A DNA stretch of 64,000 bases from Halobacillus dabanensis (GCF_900114165.1 NZ_FOSB01000005.1:124001-188000); one strand, 5' to 3'; positions 53,780-64,000 are shown, counted from the stretch's first letter. Numbers and translations: made by a program. Notes: generated by a model not told the origin, from the letters alone.

Positions 53780-54445
53780 ATGGCACACGCACTCATATTC
53801 GATATGGATGGAACACTATTTCAGACCGATAAAATCCTGGAGTTTTCATTAGAAGATACGTTCAATGATTTAAGATCACGAGGTCAATGGGACAAAGAAA
53901 CGCCTATTGAAAAATACAGAGAGATCATGGGTGTTCCTTTACCTACAGTCTGGGATACTTTATTGCCCCATCATTCTGAAGACATAAGAGAACACGCAAA
54001 TAGCTATTTTCTCAAACGTCTAATTGCAAACATACGAGAAGGAAAAGGTGCTTTATACCCTCATGTGAAAGAAGTTTTTTGCGATTTGAAAGAAAAGGGT
54101 TGCTCGATTTACATAGCCAGTAATGGTTTAACGGAATATTTAAAAGCTATTATCGACCATTATCAATTGAATCATTGGGTGACAGAAACGTTTAGTATTG
54201 AGCAAATACAATCATTGGATAAAGCGGATTTAGTGGGTTCGATTTTAGAGAAGTATCGGATGGACAAAGCAGTGGTAGTCGGCGATCGTTTGTCTGATAT
54301 TCAGGCAGCTAAAAATAATGGGTTGATTTCAGTCGGTTGTCATTTTGATTTTGCGAAAGAGGAGGAGCTTTCTGAAGCGGACCTCATCATCCATGACTTG
54401 AGAGAATTAAAGACCATTCTCCCTGAAATATTTCAATGGGAGTAA
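53780..54445 (+). CDS. HAD superfamily hydrolase
   Basis: 221 residues. Motif I FDMDGTLFQ (nucleophile Asp8), motif II ASNG near 113 and motif IV VVGDRLSDIQAAK near 170 define the haloacid-dehalogenase phosphatase fold with a helical cap. The phosphoglycolate-phosphatase or nucleotidase type is likely. ATG at 53780 follows GGGGAGAGGG. It is an independent gene between cydAB and ktrC. The substrate is unknown. Confidence 0.85.
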   Translation: MAHALIFDMDGTLFQTDKILEFSLEDTFNDLRSRGQWDKETPIEKYREIMGVPLPTVWDTLLPHHSEDIREHANSYFLKRLIANIREGKGALYPHVKEVFCDLKEKGCSIYIASNGLTEYLKAIIDHYQLNHWVTETFSIEQIQSLDKADLVGSILEKYRMDKAVVVGDRLSDIQAAKNNGLISVGCHFDFAKEEELSEADLIIHDLRELKTILPEIFQWE

Positions 54446-54528
54446 TCCAATACATAAAAGACAGGTGTCCAGCGATTTGTTATATGATAGAATAAGCTTA
54501 GATTTATGGACATAGTTGGAGGTTCGTT

Positions 54529-55194
54529 ATGAAAAAAGAATTTGCCGTCATTGGTCTAGGACGTTTCGGTGGCAGTATATGCCGCGAATTGAGCCGTGAA
54601 GGAATGGAAGTATTAGCCCTGGACCTGGAAGAAGATAAAGTTAATGAATACCGTGATATTGCCTCACATGCGGTTATAGCTGATTCTACGGATGAAAATG
54701 TATTGAAGGAACTTGGTTTCCGTAATATCGATCACGTAATAGTAGCCATCGGCGATAACATCCAGGCCAGCATGCTGACCACCTTGATCCTGAAAGAAAT
54801 GGGGATCAAGATGATTACAGTGAAAGCACAAAACGACTATCATGAGAAGATCTTGAATAAAATCGGGGCAGACCAGGTCGTCCACCCTGAACGGGATATG
54901 GGGAAACGGATTGCACACAATATCATTTCCAACAATATCCTCGATTATATCGAACTCTCTGATGACCATAGTGTTGTCGAAGTGAAAGCCGGGAGTAAAA
55001 TGGGAGGACAGACCCTCGTGGATCTTGACATCCGTGCAGAATACGGTTGTAACGTTGTCGCAATCAAACGTGATAAAGATGTGATCGTCTCTCCTATGGC
55101 TACAGAGGAAATCCGCGAAAGTGATGTACTGATCGTTATTGGTGCAGATAAAGACATCAGCAGGTTTGAAAAGAATTTAGTATTAGAAGACTGA
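54529..55194 (+). CDS. ktrC: potassium uptake regulatory subunit KtrC (RCK/TrkA)
   Basis: Cytoplasmic gating ring of the Ktr channel, 221 residues. RCK_N Rossmann motif GLGRFGGSI (7-15) with the nucleotide Glu/Asp after strand 2 (LALDLEEDK), and RCK_C (about 135-215; SKMGGQTLVDLDIRAEYGCNVVAIKRD). In Bacillus the RCK_C domain binds c-di-AMP, which shuts uptake. Its membrane partner is probably ktrD at 7.0 kb. A terminator follows (stem TGGAACTTC/GAAGTTCCA, 55205-55247). Confidence 0.92.
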   Translation: MKKEFAVIGLGRFGGSICRELSREGMEVLALDLEEDKVNEYRDIASHAVIADSTDENVLKELGFRNIDHVIVAIGDNIQASMLTTLILKEMGIKMITVKAQNDYHEKILNKIGADQVVHPERDMGKRIAHNIISNNILDYIELSDDHSVVEVKAGSKMGGQTLVDLDIRAEYGCNVVAIKRDKDVIVSPMATEEIRESDVLIVIGADKDISRFEKNLVLED

Positions 55195-55204
55195 TAAAAA
55201 CATT

Positions 55205-55247
55205 TGAACAGGGCCCTGGAACTTCCATAGAAGTTCCAAGGCTTTTT
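55205..55247 (+). terminator. terminator after ktrC
   Basis: TGGAACTTC / GAAGTTCCA with a TTTTT tail. Confidence 0.75.
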
Positions 55248-55383
55248 CTTTTGGAGTTTGATGTAAGAGGTTACTTTGTTACTAATGTGATGTAAAGTTA
55301 CCCGATGTTAGTTTAAAGAGGATGGTTATAGGAAATAAGAAGAGTTATAGAAGGTGATTTAAGTTGCGGAAAGGATGAGTTCA

Positions 55384-57105
55384 ATGTTCAATAAAAGAAC
55401 AGGAGAAGTTATGGCACAACAATTGATCAATTGGGGTGTCGATCATATATATGGAATGCCGGGAGACTCGATCAATGAATTGATTGATGACTTGAGAAAA
55501 AGAAAAGAAGAAATCGAGTTCCTACAGATTCGCCACGAAGAAACCGGAGCTCTCGCAGCTGCAGCTTATGCGAAATTGACAGGGAAGCTCGGTGTCACTT
55601 TATCCATTGCAGGTCCTGGTGCTGTACACTTGATGAATGGTTTATATGATGCCAAAGCGGATCGTGCGCCCGTACTGGCCATTGTTGGTCAAGTGCAGAG
55701 TGAAGAAGTGGGAACAGATGCATTTCAGGAAATCAATCTTGAGCGGATGTTCGATGATGTGGCTGTGTTCAATCGTCGTGCAGAAACAGAAGCACAACTG
55801 CCAGACCTGTTGGACCAGGCAATTAAAGAAGCATATACGAATAAAGGTGTCTCCGTCCTTATTGTACCGGATGATTTATTTGCAAAAAAACAAACAAGTG
55901 ACGTCAGACTCACGAGCGGGGAATATTATAAGCCGGAAATTTTTCCTCGCCAGGAACACCTGAATGAAGCACGGCAGCTGCTGGAGAATGCCGAACGACC
56001 TATTATTCTTGCAGGTAAAGGAACAAAGCATGCTTCCAATGAATTGATTCATTTTGCAGAAACCATTAAAGCTCCGATCATTCTCAGTCTATTGGCAAAA
56101 GGAGTCATTCCGGATAACCACCCTTATTGCTTAGGGCAACATGGACAAATCGGTACGAAACCATCGTACAATGCCATGAAAGAGACAGATTTATTGATCC
56201 TTGTCGGTACACAATTCCCATACCGTGATTTTCTTCCAGAAGATGTGAAAGCTATTCAAATAGACAACAATCCAGGGAATCTAGGCAAGTACTACCCGAT
56301 TGAATTAGGCCTTGCAGGAGATAGTAAAGAGACCCTTGCCGCCTTATCTGAACTTATTCCACCTGTAGAGAAAAGAAATTATTTGGAGTATTATCAGGAG
56401 AAAATGAATGATTGGCGAATAGCTTTGCAAGAAGAAAAACGCCAGGAGGATAATCCGCTTCATGCTCCGCAAGTCATGTATGAAATAGAGAAAAACATGC
56501 AACCAGGTGCCGTAATTTCCGGAGACGTCGGAAATGTTACCGTCTGGCTCGCCCGGTTCTTACACCTCGTCAATCAAAAATTCATAATATCTGGATGGCT
56601 TGCAACGATGGGGAGTGGATTACCAGGTGCGATTGCTGCTCAAAAAGCATATCCCGATAAGCAAGTCATAGGTGTTGCTGGTGATGGCGGTTTTTCCATG
56701 GGGATGCATGATTTTGTAACAGCAGTCAAATACGATCTGCCAATTAAGATGGTCATTTTGAATAATAGCAAAATTGGAATGATCAAATATGAACAGGAGC
56801 AGATGGGACATTTAAACTATGCGACGAACCTTGGAGAGATGAATTTTGCGAAGTTTGCGGAAGCGTGTGGTGGAGAAGGCTACCGAATTCAATCTTACGA
56901 AGAGCTCGGCCCGAAGATGAAGCAAGCTTTCCTATCCAATAAACCGGTGATCATAGATGTCGTTATTGAAGATCAAGCGCCCCTGCCAGGAAAAATCGAT
57001 TATCGATCCGCTGTTAATTTTTCTAAATATATTGTGGCGGAGTTTTTCGATACAGGAAATCTAGATTTACCTGACATGAAAAAAGCACTGAAACGCTTAA
57101 GATAA
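55384..57105 (+). CDS. pyruvate oxidase-like thiamine-diphosphate enzyme (YdaP/PoxB type)
   Basis: 573 residues in the three-domain ThDP arrangement: N-terminal Pyr domain with the catalytic Glu in RHEETGALAAAAYAKLTG (about 52), a central FAD-type domain (about 190-330), and a C-terminal PP domain with GDGGFSMGMHDFVTAV...NN (about 438-470). It probably converts pyruvate to acetate or acetyl-phosphate plus CO2. ATG at 55384 (MFNKRTG) with AAAGGA nine bases upstream is preferred over ATG at 55375. Terminator at 57108-57143. Confidence 0.85.
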   Translation: MFNKRTGEVMAQQLINWGVDHIYGMPGDSINELIDDLRKRKEEIEFLQIRHEETGALAAAAYAKLTGKLGVTLSIAGPGAVHLMNGLYDAKADRAPVLAIVGQVQSEEVGTDAFQEINLERMFDDVAVFNRRAETEAQLPDLLDQAIKEAYTNKGVSVLIVPDDLFAKKQTSDVRLTSGEYYKPEIFPRQEHLNEARQLLENAERPIILAGKGTKHASNELIHFAETIKAPIILSLLAKGVIPDNHPYCLGQHGQIGTKPSYNAMKETDLLILVGTQFPYRDFLPEDVKAIQIDNNPGNLGKYYPIELGLAGDSKETLAALSELIPPVEKRNYLEYYQEKMNDWRIALQEEKRQEDNPLHAPQVMYEIEKNMQPGAVISGDVGNVTVWLARFLHLVNQKFIISGWLATMGSGLPGAIAAQKAYPDKQVIGVAGDGGFSMGMHDFVTAVKYDLPIKMVILNNSKIGMIKYEQEQMGHLNYATNLGEMNFAKFAEACGGEGYRIQSYEELGPKMKQAFLSNKPVIIDVVIEDQAPLPGKIDYRSAVNFSKYIVAEFFDTGNLDLPDMKKALKRLR

Positions 57106-57107
57106 TA

Positions 57108-57143
57108 ATGAAAAGCCCGCTGGTCTTCCCGGCGGGCTTTTCA
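57108..57143 (+). terminator. terminator after pyruvate oxidase
   Basis: AAAAGCCCGC / GCGGGCTTTT stem with an internal mismatch. Confidence 0.75.
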
Positions 57144-57167
57144 TCTACATGAATAAGAGACTAAAAA

Positions 57168-57203
57168 AGCTCCAGCCCCTTCTGATCGGGGCTGGAGCTT
57201 TAT
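57168..57203 (-). terminator. terminator of rnjA
   Basis: AAGCTCCAGCCCC / GGGGCTGGAGCTT stem just beyond the - strand stop; A/T-rich tail on the - strand side. Confidence 0.78.
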
Positions 57204-57205
57204 AC

Positions 57206-58876
57206 TTATACTTCCATGATGATTGGTAAAATCATTGGGCGACGCTTGGTCTTTTCGAATAAGAATGGTGCGATTGTATCGGTAATCTCATTCTTAATTT
57301 CAGACCATTGTGTCGTGCGGCGCTCCATGACCTTTTCGACATGGGAACTGACAAGGTTTTGTGCTTCCTTGATCAAATCTTCGGACTCTCTCATATAGAC
57401 GAATCCACGTGAAATGATATCAGGGCCTGAAGCAATCTTGAATTCCTTCATGTTAATGCTGACAACTACAATGACAAGGCCTTCTTCAGATAGAATCCGG
57501 CGGTCACGTAAGACGATATTACCGATATCACCGATTCCGCTGCCGTCTACATAGACAGAGCCGGAAGGGATCTTACCAGCAACGCTCGCTTCTTCTTTGC
57601 CTAAAGCAAGCACATCTCCGTTGTCCATAACGAAGCAATTTTCAGGTTCAACGCCACAATCATGACTCAACTTCGTATGCTCTTTCAACATGCGGTATTC
57701 ACCGTGGATCGGCATGAAGAATTTCGGTTGAATCAGACGAAGCATCAGTTTCATTTCTTCTTGGCTTCCGTGTCCAGAGGTGTGGATGTCATTCAATGGG
57801 CCGTGGATGACTTCTGCACCGGCACGATAAAGCTTATTAATGGTACGGCTTACACTGATCGTGTTTCCAGGGATTGGGGAAGAAGAGAACACGACGGTAT
57901 CGCCAGGTTGAATTTGTATTTGTCGGTGGGTACCGTTGGCAATGCGAGACAGGGCTGCCATTGGTTCACCTTGAGATCCTGTACATAGAATGACGACTTC
58001 ATTTGCAGGAAGCCGATTGATCTGCTGGGCCTCAATGAATGTATCCTTAGGGGCACGGATATATCCAAGTTCTTGTCCGATTCGAATCGATGATTCCATA
58101 CTACGACCGAATACAGCGACCTTACGACCTTTCTTGACGGCAGATTCCACCACTTGTTGTAAACGGTAGATGTTCGATGCGAAAGTTGCAAAGATCAAAC
58201 GTCCGTCGTCATTACGGCTGAAGATGTCATCGATACTTTGACCAACAATTCGTTCTGATTTAGTAAAACCAGGGACTTCTGCGTTGGTACTGTCAGATAA
58301 CAGGGCGAGAACACCTTCTTTTCCGATTTCTGCCATTTTAGATAAATTTGCCGGCTCACCGACAGGGGTGAAATCGAACTTGTAATCCCCTGTGTGTACA
58401 ACATTCCCAGGTGGTGTTTTAACAACGACTCCATAAGAATCAGGAATACTGTGGGTCACACGGAAGAAGGATACAGACGTTTTACGGAATTTAATCACAT
58501 CATCTTCCTGAATGGTGTTCAGTTTAGCGTTCCGTAAAAGACCGTGTTCGTCCAATTTGTTGCGAAGAAGTCCGATCGCTAATTTACCAGCATAGATTGG
58601 AATATTGATTTCCCGCAGCAAGTAAGGGATTCCACCAATGTGGTCTTCGTGACCGTGTGTGATAAATAAACCCTTGATTTTGTCTTGGTTTTGTACCAGG
58701 TAGGTATAATCCGGGATGACATAGTCAATACCGAGCAGCTCGTCTTCCGGGAATTTGATACCTGCGTCAATGAGGATGATTTCGTCTTGGAATTGCACAC
58801 CATAAGTGTTTTTTCCGATTTCGCCGAGTCCGCCCAGAGCGAATACGGCTGTCTGGTCATTTTTAACGAATTTCAT
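57206..58876 (-). CDS. rnjA: ribonuclease J1
   Basis: 5' exo- and endoribonuclease central to mRNA decay and rRNA maturation, 556 residues (B. subtilis 555). Metallo-beta-lactamase zinc motif HGHEDH at 74-79, the beta-CASP His block [12 protein letters not shown] near 365-376, and the C-terminal domain are intact. rpoY lies four bases upstream, as in B. subtilis, so the two form one transcript. Confidence 0.96.
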   Translation of the reverse strand: MKFVKNDQTAVFALGGLGEIGKNTYGVQFQDEIILIDAGIKFPEDELLGIDYVIPDYTYLVQNQDKIKGLFITHGHEDHIGGIPYLLREINIPIYAGKLAIGLLRNKLDEHGLLRNAKLNTIQEDDVIKFRKTSVSFFRVTHSIPDSYGVVVKTPPGNVVHTGDYKFDFTPVGEPANLSKMAEIGKEGVLALLSDSTNAEVPGFTKSERIVGQSIDDIFSRNDDGRLIFATFASNIYRLQQVVESAVKKGRKVAVFGRSMESSIRIGQELGYIRAPKDTFIEAQQINRLPANEVVILCTGSQGEPMAALSRIANGTHRQIQIQPGDTVVFSSSPIPGNTISVSRTINKLYRAGAEVIHGPLNDIHTSGHGSQEEMKLMLRLIQPKFFMPIHGEYRMLKEHTKLSHDCGVEPENCFVMDNGDVLALGKEEASVAGKIPSGSVYVDGSGIGDIGNIVLRDRRILSEEGLVIVVVSINMKEFKIASGPDIISRGFVYMRESEDLIKEAQNLVSSHVEKVMERRTTQWSEIKNEITDTIAPFLFEKTKRRPMILPIIMEV

Positions 58877-58879
58877 CTA

Positions 58880-59089
58880 TTAAAAATTCTCCACTTTGAA
58901 ATCTTCGGATTGCTTCTCATAAGCCAAGTGATCCTCATCAAGCACCTGGATATATTCGATATTGAATCCTTCATTTTTTAATTTTTCACGTACATTTCTT
59001 TCTGTTTCCGCTTCCACGTACATACTGTCCGTACGCTCGCGTACAGGAACTTCGCTCGCATGTTCCTGATATAATACTTTGAATAACAT
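58880..59089 (-). CDS. rpoY: RNA polymerase epsilon subunit (RpoY/YkzG)
   Basis: 69 residues, the same length as B. subtilis RpoY. MLFKVLYQEHASEVPVRERT and KLKNEGFNIEYIQV..., AYEKQSEDFKVENF match it closely. ATG at 59089 follows AGGAGCGA. The longer frame to 59125 would add an unsupported N-terminus. It precedes rnjA by three bases. Confidence 0.92.
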   Translation of the reverse strand: MLFKVLYQEHASEVPVRERTDSMYVEAETERNVREKLKNEGFNIEYIQVLDEDHLAYEKQSEDFKVENF

Positions 59090-59213
59090 TACGCTATCGC
59101 TCCTATCTAGATATAATTTCCACATTTTTGTCCTGTCATCATCATAGCACGATTATTTCATGTATGGTAATGATTATAGTATGGCAGGTGCTCGGTACAC
59201 CTTAAACAATGGT

Positions 59214-59291
59214 TTACGCGTATTTCTTTCGTTCCATTAACTTTTTCCAACGTTTTCTAAGCTTCCTTCGTAGACGCTTCATCATTTGCAT
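59214..59291 (-). CDS. putative 25-residue strongly basic peptide
   Basis: MQMMKRLRRKLRKRWKKLME... ending RKKYA, net charge above +10. ATG at 59291 follows GAAAGGGGATAG on the - strand, upstream of and on the same strand as rpoY. The composition fits a nucleic-acid- or ribosome-binding peptide, but a 25-codon ORF can arise by chance. No family is recognised. The rest of 59090-59525 shows no gene. Confidence 0.4.
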   Translation of the reverse strand: MQMMKRLRRKLRKRWKKLMERKKYA

Positions 59292-59525
59292 CTATCCCCT
59301 TTCATCAAATGAAGAAAAGCAACAAAAACGTTCAACCGCCCAATCCCTGTTACCTCTAGTATAATACGGTTTGTGGAAGAATGAAACATTTACATTTTAT
59401 ATTTTGTATATATCGTGTGTTTTTCTTCTCAAACCTATCCACTCATGCTACAGTATAGCCAAAGAGTTGGGCATACTATTTCCATGGGAAGTGTTGTGCA
59501 CAAATTGATTAGGGGGAACAGAATA

Positions 59526-60302
59526 GTGAATAAAAAAATTGCTTTTTTTGATATCGATGGCACGTTGCTCGATCACGATAAAAAATTACCGGAGAATACG
59601 AAACAGGCGATCCTGGATTTGAAAGACCAGGGCGTTTTCTGTGCGATTGCCACAGGTCGTGCTCCTTTCATGTACAAAGAGTTGCGCGAAGAACTTGGAA
59701 TCGATTCCTTTATCAGTTTCAACGGTCAATATGTCGTATTTGAAGGGGAAGAAATTTATACGAACCCTTTATCTGAACCTGACTTAGAGCAACTTCATAA
59801 ACATGCAGAAAGTAATGATCATCCAATGGTCTTCATGAGTCATGAAGAAATGAAAGCATCGGTTCCTGATCATCATCATATAGAAGAGAGTCTTGGCACC
59901 TTATACATCGATCATCCGAAAGAGGATGCCTCCTTTTTTAAAGGAAGGAATATTTATCAATCTTTAATATTTTGTGTAGGGGATGAAATTGAAGAGTATC
60001 GGGAGACCTATGATGCCTTTGACTATATTCGTTGGCATCCAGTTTCTTGTGATGTGCTGCCAAGAGGTGGCTCCAAAGCACTGGGGATTATGAAGATGGT
60101 GGAAGCAGCCGGTTTGTCCATGGAAGATACGTACGCTTTCGGTGATGGTCTGAATGATATCGAAATGATTCGGGAAGTAGGCACAGGAGTTGCCATGGGT
60201 AATGCAGTGCCAGAAACAAAAGCTGTCAGTGATTTTGTTACATCCGACGTGGGAGAGGATGGCATTTCCCATGCCATTTATGAATTAGGGTTATTGAAAT
60301 AA
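59526..60302 (+). CDS. ykrA: HAD superfamily (Cof-type) phosphatase YkrA
   Basis: 258 residues (B. subtilis YkrA 257). Motif I FDIDGTLLDHD at about 6-16, CAIATGRAP near 42, and the C-terminal Mg-binding FGDGLNDIEMI near 213. The Cof-type cap lies in between. GTG at 59526 follows TTAGGGGGAACAG; the frame open to 59415 has no site. The substrate is unknown (sugar-phosphate or flavin-type phosphatase in relatives). Terminator at 60309-60347. Confidence 0.87.
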   Translation: MNKKIAFFDIDGTLLDHDKKLPENTKQAILDLKDQGVFCAIATGRAPFMYKELREELGIDSFISFNGQYVVFEGEEIYTNPLSEPDLEQLHKHAESNDHPMVFMSHEEMKASVPDHHHIEESLGTLYIDHPKEDASFFKGRNIYQSLIFCVGDEIEEYRETYDAFDYIRWHPVSCDVLPRGGSKALGIMKMVEAAGLSMEDTYAFGDGLNDIEMIREVGTGVAMGNAVPETKAVSDFVTSDVGEDGISHAIYELGLLK

Positions 60303-60308
60303 TTGGAT

Positions 60309-60347
60309 TAAAAAATCTCCAGCGCCTTTTGCGTTGGAGATTTTTTA
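60309..60347 (+). terminator. terminator after ykrA
   Basis: AAAAATCTCCA / TGGAGATTTTT stem, AACGC loop side arm. Confidence 0.78.
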
Positions 60348-60447
60348 ATAATAATCTAACTCGCTCTACCCAGTCCCCTTGAGAACTTGAAGTAATCTTT
60401 TGGGCTTTGTCTTACCTATGCAGGGGGAGCAGGGTGATCCTTTTATA

Positions 60448-61002
60448 TTACCGGTCTGCAGGTGTGGCATTTTCCGGTTCTTTGAACGGGTTATCCTGGT
60501 CGATATGGTCATAGAACATGATGCCGTGCAGGTGATCGATTTCGTGTTGGAAGACTATTGCTGCATAATCTCTCAAGCGCAGTTTTACTTCATTTCCTTC
60601 CAAATCCGTTGCTTTCACCGTAATCCTTCTATAACGTGGCACATAACCTGGGACTTCACGATCGACAGACAGGCAACCCTCACCTGTTGATAAGTAGGTC
60701 CGCTCCACGGAATGGCTCACGATCCGTGGATTAAACAAACCATAACTGTACAATTTATCTTTCATATCAGTAAAATGAACAGCGAGCATCCGCTTGTTTA
60801 CATTGATTTGTGGCGCTGCCAATCCAACACCTGGGCGTAAACCGTATCGATCGCAGATTTGTTCATCCTGGCTATTCTTTAAATACTGCACCATTTCTTC
60901 TAAGGTCTTTTTATCTTCCTCCGATGGGGGGAGGGAAACTTCTTCTGTCACTTTTCGTAAAGCAGGGTGACCTTCACGAACGATATCGTCCATCTTGATC
61001 AT
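60448..61002 (-). CDS. def: peptide deformylase
   Basis: Removes the N-formyl group from nascent proteins, 184 residues. Motif 1 GVGLAAPQ at 58-65, motif 2 EGCLSVD at 108-114 (metal Cys110), motif 3 HEIDH at 153-157. It corresponds to B. subtilis YkrB, including the [17 protein letters not shown] start; ATG at 61002 has GGAAAGGATG upstream. The upstream extension to 61071 is not supported. Confidence 0.93.
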   Translation of the reverse strand: MIKMDDIVREGHPALRKVTEEVSLPPSEEDKKTLEEMVQYLKNSQDEQICDRYGLRPGVGLAAPQINVNKRMLAVHFTDMKDKLYSYGLFNPRIVSHSVERTYLSTGEGCLSVDREVPGYVPRYRRITVKATDLEGNEVKLRLRDYAAIVFQHEIDHLHGIMFYDHIDQDNPFKEPENATPADR

Positions 61003-61170
61003 CAACAACATCCTTTCCGACTGAAACATTTTAAAAAATTGAACCTCACACGTCTTTGTCAATGGTAACATATGTGAAAAAAGGCACTTTCAATTTAATT
61101 TCATTTATTATACTATTGTAGATACGTCCAGATTACAATAATGTTTCAAGGATTACGAGGGGGAAATGTT

Positions 61171-61869
61171 GTGCGAGTACATATGCTTTTGGCGCTTCTG
61201 GTTGCAGCGTCTCTATTATCTGCGTGTACAGGACCGTCAGCAGAAGAGGAGATTTATGAACATCTAGAAAAAGCGGTCACATTAGAAGATACTTTCCGTG
61301 AACAGCAACAGCCGATGGTTGATTTAGAATCTGAAGAGCAACAATTATATGAAGAGATTATAGACCTTAACATGGATCAATTCGAAGAGATAAAAGAAAA
61401 ATCTCAAGAAGCTGCATCCATTGTTGAAGAGCGGCGGGAAAAACTCGAACTTGAAAAAGAAAGCATTGATGCTGCTAAAGAAGAATTCGATAAAATCGAA
61501 CCTTTAGTGGAAGATTTAGATGAAGAGAACACAGACGCTAAAGCGAAGGCTGAAGATTTGATTGAAACAATGAACGGTCGCTATGATACTTATCAAAGTC
61601 TATATACTGCTTATGAAGAAGCCCTTACACTTGATAAAGAATTATACGAAATGATGCAGCAAGAAGATCTGACAGAAGAACAGCTACAGGAACAGGTCGA
61701 TAAAATTAATCAGAAGTATAATGAAGTAATTGAACAGAATGAGAGCTTCAATCAACATACAGAAGAGTACAATACATTGAAAAAAGAGCTATATGAGGCC
61801 ATGGAGCTTGATGTGACGTATGAAGAAACGGATACTGATAGGGAAGAGGATGACTCATCTGAAGAGTGA
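61171..61869 (+). CDS. ykyA: YkyA family lipoprotein
   Basis: 232 residues. Lipobox LLSACTG (lipid Cys19), then an almost wholly alpha-helical, acidic Glu/Gln-rich body with coiled-coil heptads, ending in an acidic low-complexity tail. This is the YkyA (YkyA/PdhX-region) family of unknown function, located before pdhA as in B. subtilis. GTG at 61171 follows GAGGGGGAAATG. ATG at 61141 in the same frame is an alternative. A terminator follows at 61871-61906. Confidence 0.82.
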   Translation: MRVHMLLALLVAASLLSACTGPSAEEEIYEHLEKAVTLEDTFREQQQPMVDLESEEQQLYEEIIDLNMDQFEEIKEKSQEAASIVEERREKLELEKESIDAAKEEFDKIEPLVEDLDEENTDAKAKAEDLIETMNGRYDTYQSLYTAYEEALTLDKELYEMMQQEDLTEEQLQEQVDKINQKYNEVIEQNESFNQHTEEYNTLKKELYEAMELDVTYEETDTDREEDDSSEE

Positions 61870-61870
61870 T

Positions 61871-61906
61871 AAGGAACCGCTGATAAAAAAGTCAGCGGTT
61901 TTTCTT
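61871..61906 (+). terminator. terminator after ykyA
   Basis: AACCGCTGA / TCAGCGGTT stem with a T-run. Confidence 0.82.
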
Positions 61907-61939
61907 TTGCGTATTTTCAAGAATTTTTAAGTGTATCAC

Positions 61940-62168
61940 AACTCCCGGGCCTCTTCTGCACTTAAGCTATCCGCCGTCCAGCCTCTCGAGACATAAGTCA
62001 ATCATCTCCGTGGCCCCACAGGAAGTGGGGTCGTTCGGTGTTGCAACAGGACGTTGCGAACTTAACCGAACTTCTTTCCTCATTTATTTTAGAAGAAGAA
62101 AAGCGCTTCTCTGCACGAAGGTTCTTAAGCTTGTCGCAGCTCCCAGGCCTCTTCTGCACTTAAGTCAA
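61940..62168. repeat. intergenic repeat cluster before pdhA with direct repeats
   Basis: Contains the second 51-bp repeat (62017-62067) and a direct pair of CTCCCRGGCCTCTTCTGCACTTAAG-like blocks near 61946 and 62143. GTTCGGT / ACCGAAC flanks in the 51-mer are perfectly inverted here. It sits between the ykyA terminator and the pdh promoter. No ORF is convincing. Confidence 0.7.
62017..62067. repeat. 51-bp repeat, copy 2
   Basis: 50 of 51 bases identical to 19783-19833 (single C/T difference, GAAGC versus GAAGT). Confidence 0.85.
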
Positions 62169-62320
62169 TTCATTTGATTGTTTTGTTTAAAAGAAGTAAG
62201 ATTAATACAGGCTTATTTTTGTGGTGATACAGTGTTGTTTTATTGTGCGACAAGAATAGTCATTTTCTTACTGCTGTAAGAAGCTCTGCGACTATGTGTG
62301 GATATTATGTAGTGAAGTGA

Positions 62321-62350
62321 TTGACGAATGGTGACGAATTGAGCTAAACT
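62321..62350 (+). promoter_or_regulatory. possible pdh promoter
   Basis: TTGACG at 62321 and TAAACT at 62345, spacer 18. A second TTGACA at 62361 has no clear -10. Start-point is uncertain. Confidence 0.35.
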
Positions 62351-62539
62351 ACATAGTGGATTGACATTGTACCATTGAATCTTGCTTCATAAATGTAACA
62401 GTTTATACAGACTCTTAGGCATGATTAATAAAGTTGTGTGCAGGGTAAAACGTAAAGAGAAAATAGGTACAGTTTTTTTTCATAATTGGGAAAGCTAACT
62501 CACAGCATCCATTTTTTAAAATACGAAAGGAAAGGGTGA

Positions 62540-63628
<1,089 letters not shown>

Positions 63629-63631
63629 ATC

Positions 63632-64000
63632 ATGGCACAAATGACAATGATCCAAGCCATCACAGATGCGATGCGCACTGAACTTAAAAATGATGAAAAC
63701 GTCCTGATTTTCGGTGAAGACGTTGGTCAGAACGGCGGAGTATTCCGTGCCACAGAAGGCCTTCAGCAAGAATTCGGCGAAGATCGTGTATTCGATACAC
63801 CACTAGCTGAATCCGGAATCGGTGGTATGTCTATCGGACTTGCTCTTACAGGCTTCCGTCCAGTACCTGAAATCCAATTCTTCGGTTTCGTTTATGAAAC
63901 AATGGATGCAATCAGCGGTCAAATGGCTCGTTATCGTTACCGTTCTGGTGGTACACGTCCTATGCCGATCACTGTTCGTTCTCCATTCGGCGGCGGTGTA
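63632..64000 (+). CDS. pdhB: pyruvate dehydrogenase E1 component, beta subunit (partial)
   Basis: First 123 codons; the window ends inside the gene. [32 protein letters not shown] and [19 protein letters not shown] match PdhB. ATG at 63632 follows AAAAGGAGTCG in the 3' end of pdhA. The remainder lies outside. Confidence 0.95.
   Translation, partial: MAQMTMIQAITDAMRTELKNDENVLIFGEDVGQNGGVFRATEGLQQEFGEDRVFDTPLAESGIGGMSIGLALTGFRPVPEIQFFGFVYETMDAISGQMARYRYRSGGTRPMPITVRSPFGGGV

Overview
The window looks like the chromosome of a moderately halophilic, spore-forming Bacillaceae, most like Halobacillus or a close relative. This is inferred from protein resemblance and gene order, not from a search. 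Pointers are small sporulation genes (YjcZ, Spo0E-like, DUF3231), Bacillus-type gene order, a C30 (staphyloxanthin-like) carotenoid cluster, and many salt and potassium genes. I see no rRNA, tRNA, CRISPR array, transposase or prophage.

Layout. 1-9 kb: a BCCT compatible-solute transporter, an FAD protein, an MFS pump, an HPr-like protein, an HD hydrolase, a locus of tiny YrzI-family ORFs with leader ORF and tandem hairpins, ywpF and a Ktr potassium channel. 9-18 kb: a carotenoid cluster with two desaturase genes (the first with a frameshift at an A7 run) and crtM on +, then a four-gene - strand operon (CruF-like, acyltransferase, glycosyltransferase, CrtP-like oxidase). 18-22 kb: doxX, a 1.1-kb island of intergenic repeats, the DUF1659/DUF2922/YvrJ trio, signal peptidase I and a Spo0E-like gene.

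22-47 kb is a backbone ordered much as in Bacillus subtilis: patA, cheV, ykyB, ykuE, fadH, darB, dapH, dapL, ykuT, ykuU, ykuV. It is interrupted by a csoR-copA-copZ copper operon with an adjacent lipoprotein, a dicarboxylate symporter, multidrug pumps, and a repeat element that separates dapH from dapL. 47-54 kb is accessory: a heterodimeric ABC exporter and a cytochrome bd-type oxidase behind a good Rex operator. 54-64 kb returns to the conserved order ktrC, rnjA, rpoY, ykrA, def, ykyA, pdhA, pdhB (cut by the window end), with a pyruvate oxidase inserted between ktrC and rnjA.

The genes suggest a salt-adapted aerobe that controls betaine uptake, K+ import (Ktr), pressure release (MscS) and c-di-AMP sensing (DarB, KtrC). 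It shields membranes with a glycosylated and probably acylated C30 carotenoid and switches respiration with redox state. Most of the window is ordinary core genome. The unusual parts are the carotenoid cluster, the small-ORF locus at 5.3-6.3 kb, and a dispersed repeat family at about 19.2-20.0, 41.5-41.9, 47.0 and 61.9-62.2 kb.
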